Source: JADLCX01 sp038251595 (lineage in GTDB: Bacteria; Planctomycetota; Phycisphaerae; Phycisphaerales; UBA1924). From it: a stretch of 7,847 nucleotides of DNA. The position numbers were made by a program, and so were the translations under genes. The notes below the pieces were generated by a model. That model was not told the DNA's origin and made no database searches. It was given only the letters and a program-made list of their open reading frames with translations. Positions 6,651-7,847 of this stretch are shown here, piece after piece (within the stretch, counting starts at the first letter, position 1; every line of letters starts with the position of its first letter). The stretch is from NCBI GenBank assembly GCA_038251595.1, contig JBBSBC010000179.1:1-7847 (forward strand), read 5' to 3'.

Positions 6651-7703
6651 TCACTGGTTCGCTTTCGCCGTGGCACCGGGCTTCCGCCCGGTGTCTTCGC
6701 CCGTAACACCGCCCGGAAGGGCGGTGCCACGTCCAACACCAACCCACGGCCAATCCGTGAGCCCCGCCGCCGTCGGGTTCGCCAGCACATACCTGATGCA
6801 GTGCGCCAGGTCCTGTTCATCCCGCACAAGATGGTCGTACGGCTCCTTCTGCCAGAACTCCCCTTCGCCGACCGTCCCGAGTATCTCGCGGGCCTTCTTC
6901 CCCGTGAATCCCTTCCACGACAGCATCACCATCGAGAGGTCGCGTCCCGGGAACGTGTGCAGCACGGCGTGGACGTGGTTGGGCATGACGCACCACGCCA
7001 AGAGGTCGTACCGCTCGCCGTCGAAGTGCAGCATCGCGTCCCGCACCAGCCGCGCGATGCATGGGTCGCGCAGGATGCACGAGCCGTGCCCCTGGTCCAG
7101 CCACTTCTCCACCCGCTCGCTGTGCAACTCATCAAGACGGCGAAGCTCGAACTCCGTCAGCGGCCGACCCATCTGCTCGGCGCGTCGCACCGTGTGCGCG
7201 CGCTCGGCCTTCCACCCCACCAAGACCTCCTGCGGCAGACTGTCGGCGAGTCGGAACGTCACGGAATACGTTGCCCCGTCCTTGCGCCAGTGCGGCAGGT
7301 TCGCGCCTTGGCGGATGACAAGCCGTGGCACCGGGCTTCCGCCCGGTGTCTTCTCTGGAACATCGCCCGGAAGGGCGATGCCACTTCCGCCCGGTGTCTT
7401 CTCTGGAACATCGCCCGGAAGGGCGATGCCACTTCCGCCCGGTGTCTTCTCTGGAACATCGCCCGGAAGGGCGGTGCCGCTTCCGCCCGGTGTCTTCTGA
7501 GGAACATCGCCCGGAAGGGCGGTGCCGCTTCCGCCCGGTGTCTTCTCAGGAACATCGCCCGGAAGGGCGGTGCCACTTCCGCCCGGTGTCTTCTCTGGAA
7601 CATCGCCCGGAAGGGCGATGCCACGCTGGGGGGGCGGCACCGCCGATCCGCGTTTGCTGGTCTTCGATGCCGTGACCTTCTTCGTCGTTCCGCGCTTCGC
7701 CAC
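6651..7703 (-). CDS. REP-associated tyrosine transposase (RAYT), IS200/Y1-type HUH enzyme
   Basis: RAYTs are single-domain HUH nucleases that cut and join single-stranded REP sequences. The core begins at ANLPHWRKDGATYSVTFRLADSLP. The HUH motif is in CVMPNHVHAVLH (His243 and His245, counting from the GTG at 7703). The likely catalytic tyrosine is in IRYVLANP (Tyr305, with Asn309 four residues on, the Y...N spacing of E. coli TnpA-REP). FWQKEPYDHLVRDE and NPTAAGL are further family marks. The frame runs through two REP elements: a C-terminal REP (residues about 325-345) and six 16-residue repeats GIALPGDVPEKTPGGS with small variants (about 28-123). The start is uncertain. GTG 7703 gives a Lys-rich N-terminus but has no good ribosome site, and GTG 7826 adds a Gly-rich stretch. 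GTG 7331, inside the REP at 7324-7335, would give a 226-residue enzyme of more usual size and leave the array untranslated. The remnant gene starts 24 bases downstream. Confidence 0.82.
   Translation of the reverse strand: MAKRGTTKKVTASKTSKRGSAVPPPQRGIALPGDVPEKTPGGSGTALPGDVPEKTPGGSGTALPGDVPQKTPGGSGTALPGDVPEKTPGGSGIALPGDVPEKTPGGSGIALPGDVPEKTPGGSPVPRLVIRQGANLPHWRKDGATYSVTFRLADSLPQEVLVGWKAERAHTVRRAEQMGRPLTEFELRRLDELHSERVEKWLDQGHGSCILRDPCIARLVRDAMLHFDGERYDLLAWCVMPNHVHAVLHTFPGRDLSMVMLSWKGFTGKKAREILGTVGEGEFWQKEPYDHLVRDEQDLAHCIRYVLANPTAAGLTDWPWVGVGRGTALPGGVTGEDTGRKPGATAKANQ
6669..6731. repeat. REP pair (BIME-like) overlapping the 3' end of the RAYT gene
   Basis: CGTGGCACCG (6669-6678) and CGGTGCCACG (6722-6731) form the outer inverted repeat. 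Inner hairpins GGGC-TTCC-GCCC and CGCCC-GGAA-GGGCG are the same as in the 6299-6358 copy; only the central spacer differs. Length is 63 bp, again a multiple of three. In the transposase frame it encodes GTALPGGVTGEDTGRKPGAT, closely matching the GTALPGGEEKDTGRKPGAT encoded by the copy in the remnant gene. Confidence 0.85.
7324..7625. repeat. Tandem REP array, six 48-bp units
   Basis: Units start at 7336, 7384, 7432, 7480, 7528 and 7576 with an exact 48-bp period. They are bounded by a REP left end (CGTGGCACCGGG, 7324-7335) and a right end (CCACG, 7621-7625). Every unit keeps the hairpin CGCCC-GGAA-GGGCG. Only the first keeps the full left hairpin CACCGGGC-TTCC-GCCCGGTG; in later units its 5' arm is replaced by the end of the preceding unit. 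Units differ at a few sites (GAT/GGT, CCAC/CCGC, TCTCTGG/TCTGAGG/TCTCAGG). In the transposase frame each gives 16 residues with Ile/Thr and Glu/Gln variants. Confidence 0.9.
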
Positions 7704-7741
7704 AGGGCGTGAGGGTAACGCTTCCGAACCCCTTTCGCATT

Positions 7742-7799
7742 CCCTCACCCCCACCCCCCACCCCCCACTCCCGCACCCGCACCCACCTCCCTCTCCCCG
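7742..7799 (-). other. G-rich strand upstream of the transposase, quadruplex-capable
   Basis: On the minus strand this stretch carries at least seven runs of three or more G (GGGAGG, GGGTGCGGG, GGGAG, then GGGGGGTGGGGGGTGGGGG), separated by one to four bases. The pattern is enough for one or more G-quadruplexes on the transposase coding strand. If translated from 7826 it would be a Gly/Glu-rich low-complexity segment. More probably it is upstream non-coding DNA. Confidence 0.5.
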
Positions 7800-7847
7800 C
7801 GCACCATCAATCGCCCCCGCAGCCACGAGTTTGCTGGCCGCTCCACA

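Larger units (their letters stand above)
6651..7703 (-). mobile_element. RAYT/REP module: transposase with REPs at both ends of its gene
   Basis: The transposase gene lies between, and overlaps, a REP pair on its 3' side (6669-6731) and the REP array on its 5' side (7324-7625). A further copy lies 311 bases beyond the 3' REP. RAYTs are typically found next to the REPs they act on. No terminal repeats or target duplications of a classical insertion sequence are visible, as expected for this family. Confidence 0.6.

Noticed and set aside
6626..6829. Upstream extension of the restriction remnant to 6829
   Set aside because: It overlaps the transposase gene in another frame and gives Arg-rich nonsense. 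The ATG at 6626 with AAAGGA encodes a recognisable N-terminus.
7324..7625. CRISPR-like array
   Set aside because: The whole 48-bp unit is repeated with no unique spacers, each unit contains REP hairpins, and there are no cas genes nearby.
6462..7712. 416-codon plus-strand reading frame with repeated NIARKG peptides
   Set aside because: It is antisense to the transposase, which has clear HUH and tyrosine motifs. The repeats are open in four of six frames, so the frame is a by-product of the array.

Overview
The window is GC-rich bacterial DNA, most likely from a planctomycete of the Phycisphaerae type. That placement is inferred from three things: a secreted cysteine-peptidase-like protein, an 87-residue lipoprotein of a kind I associate with planctomycetes, and abundant GTGGCACCGG-type palindromic repeats. 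No rRNA, tRNA or CRISPR array is visible.

Left part (1-1583, minus strand). A secreted protein with a C39-like Cys/His/Asp arrangement runs off the left edge. It is followed by a 546-base stretch without a convincing gene that holds two minus-strand intrinsic terminators. Next is a small lipoprotein gene with a recognisable sigma70-like promoter and Shine-Dalgarno site.

Middle part (1854-5370, plus strand). This holds a serine O-acetyltransferase (cysE/EpsC type), a membrane-free nucleotide-sugar 4,6-dehydratase of the WbpM/FlaA1/CapD family, and a short helical protein of unknown function. The acetyltransferase makes O-acetylserine for cysteine. The dehydratase makes 4-keto-6-deoxy sugars for surface polysaccharide. 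A strong hairpin separates these two genes, so they may share a strand rather than a message.

Right part (5525-7847, minus strand). This is the accessory region. A REP-associated tyrosine transposase (RAYT, HUH/Y1 family) lies among its apparent REP elements: one REP pair reads through its C-terminus, and a tandem array of six 48-bp units sits in or just before its N-terminus. Just 24 bases downstream starts the remnant of a large gene whose N-terminus resembles type III restriction/DEAD-box helicase subunits. The remnant has a one-base frameshift at about 6539. A third REP pair sits in frame exactly where the helicase body should be, so N- and C-terminal ends are joined through a REP. The clearest unusual signal in the window is this association of a RAYT with frame-preserving REPs at gene ends and at a deletion junction.
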